From NCBI RefSeq assembly GCF_050948215.1, contig NW_027488580.1, positions 682,001 through 746,000 of the forward strand: a stretch of DNA of 64,000 nt, read 5' to 3'. This stretch comes from Halictus rubicundus (lineage: Eukaryota > Arthropoda > Insecta > Hymenoptera > Halictidae). The notes under the pieces are model-generated. The model saw only the letters and a list, made by a program, of their open reading frames with translations, did no database searches and was not told where the DNA came from. Numbering within the stretch: position 1 is the first letter of the stretch; each line of letters starts with the position of its first letter. Position numbers and translations under genes: made by a program. Of the stretch, positions 62,801-64,000 are shown piece by piece.

Positions 62801-64000
62801 TATCCTCTATCGTATCCTATCCTCTATCCGATCCTATCCTCTATCCTATCCTCTACCCTATCCTATCCTCTATCCTATAATATCATTTATCCTATACTAT
62901 CCTCTATCCTATCCTATCCTCTATCCTATACTATCCTCTATCGTATCCTATCCTCTATCCGATCCTATCCTCTATCCTATCCTATCCTCAATCCTATCCT
63001 ATTCTGTATCCTATACTCTACCCTATCCTATCCTCTATCCGATCCTATCCTCTATCCTATCCTATCCTCCATCCTATCCTATTCTCCATCCTATCCTCTA
63101 CCCTATCCTATCCTCTATCCTATAATATCATCTATCCTATCCTATCCACTATCCTATCCGATCATCAATCCTATCCTATCATGAATCTTCTCCTATCCTC
63201 TATCCTATCCTATCCTGTATCCTATCCTATCCTCTATCCTATAATATCCTCTATCCTATCCTATCCTCTATCCTATCCTATTCTGTATCCTATACTCTAC
63301 CCTATCCTATCCTCTATCCTATCCTATCCTTTATCCTATCCTATCCTCTATCCTATCCTATCCTCTATCCTATCCAATCCCCTATCCTATCCTCTATCCT
63401 GTCCTATCCTCTATCCTATACTATTCTCTATCCTATCCTCTACCCTATCCTATCCTCTATCCTATCCTCTCCTCTATACTACCCAATCCCCTATCCTATC
63501 CTCTATCCGATCCTATCCTCTATCCTATCCTATCATCTATCCTATAATATCATCTATCCTATACTATTCTCTATCCTATCCTATCCTCTATACTATCCTA
63601 TCCTCTACCCTATCCTATCCTCTATCCTATCCTATTCTGTATCCTATACTCTACCCTATCCTATCCTCTATCGTATCCTATCCTCTATCCTATCCAATCC
63701 TCGATCCTATCCTCTATCCTATCCTCTATCGTATCCTATCCTCTAAACGATCCTATCCTCTATACTATCCTATCCTCTATGCTATCTTATCCTCTATCCG
63801 ATCCTATCCTCTATCCTATCCTATCCTCTATCCTATCCTATTCTGTATCCTATACTCTACCCTATCCTATCCTCTATCCGATCCTATCCTCTATCCTATC
63901 CTATCCTATTCTCTATCCTATCCTCTATCCTATCCTATCCTCTATCCTATCCAATCCCCTATCCTATCCTCTATCCTGTCCTATCATGAATCCTCTCCTA

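Larger units (their letters stand above)
24855..64000. repeat. 17-bp minisatellite array, about 39 kb, running off the right edge
   Basis: Uninterrupted array of TATCCTATCCTATCCTC and its variants. No non-satellite insert, gene or RNA is seen in this span. Recurrent variants mark higher-order structure: CATGAATCCTCTCC (ATG at 24938, 30467, 33673, 36423, 39327, 41929, 43640, 45094, 47126, 48706, 50100, 52187, 55653, 57989, 59738, 60628 and 63986, and a variant at 63181) and CATGTCCTATCGTATCA (ATG at 25215, 35981, 39655, 42257, 43842, 47454, 52515, 55981 and 61897). Ideal unit composition is 7 T, 7 C, 3 A and no G. All three + frames translate to the same 17-residue period (SYPLSYPILYPILSSIL), giving spurious frames of up to 776 codons (44575-46905). 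The minus strand has a TAG in every frame every 51 bp. Confidence 0.97.

Noticed and set aside
4449..64000. CRISPR array
   Set aside because: Repeats are contiguous 17-bp units with no spacers, in a eukaryotic retrotransposon context with no cas genes.
4449..64000. Canonical telomere tract
   Set aside because: No run of TTAGG or CCTAA is present. The pentamer is CCTAT and is interrupted every third copy by TC.

Overview
The window looks like repeat-dense, non-genic chromosome of an arthropod, most likely an insect. The evidence is a BEL/Pao LTR retrotransposon, an R1-clade-like non-LTR retrotransposon and a very large minisatellite. I see no host protein gene, no rRNA or tRNA gene and no bacterial-type feature. 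A hymenopteran source is only a guess from the general flavour of the elements; nothing here fixes the species.

Layout. (1) 1-4448 is the 3' part of a BEL/Pao element: the end of the protease region, reverse transcriptase, a broken RNase H, the integrase and a probable 3' LTR. The 5' part lies beyond the left edge. (2) 4449-18786 is a 17-bp minisatellite (TATCCTATCCTATCCTC on the + strand) interrupted twice, at 5885-7656 and 11725-13496, by the same 1772-bp TG...CA insert, read here as a solo LTR. The two inserts are a copied pair: about 6 kb of satellite plus LTR has been tandemly duplicated (about 5.18-11.02 kb and 11.02-17.03 kb). (3) 18787-24854 is an apparently full-length R1-clade-like LINE on the minus strand with two long intact frames: ORF1, a gag-like protein with three zinc knuckles, and ORF2, an endonuclease plus reverse transcriptase. 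(4) 24855-64000 is about 39 kb of the same minisatellite without interruption. It is organised in nested duplicated blocks of roughly 0.27 to 3.6 kb.

The satellite dominates the reading of the window. Its + strand is almost free of G. Because its period is 17 bp and the unit creates no + strand stop codon, all three + frames are open over long stretches and read the same 17-residue peptide. The long Ser/Tyr/Pro/Ile/Leu open frames are therefore a by-product of the repeat and are not annotated as genes.

The protein-coding parts are all retrotransposon genes. In the LINE, ORF1 would bind element RNA, and ORF2 would nick the target and copy the RNA in place. In the BEL/Pao copy the pol gene is broken in RNase H, so it cannot act alone. 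The points most worth following are the satellite's closeness to the insect telomere pentamer together with a nested R1-clade element, the clean solo-LTR insertion with its empty site still visible elsewhere in the array, the absence of an ATG for ORF2, and the multi-level duplication of the array.
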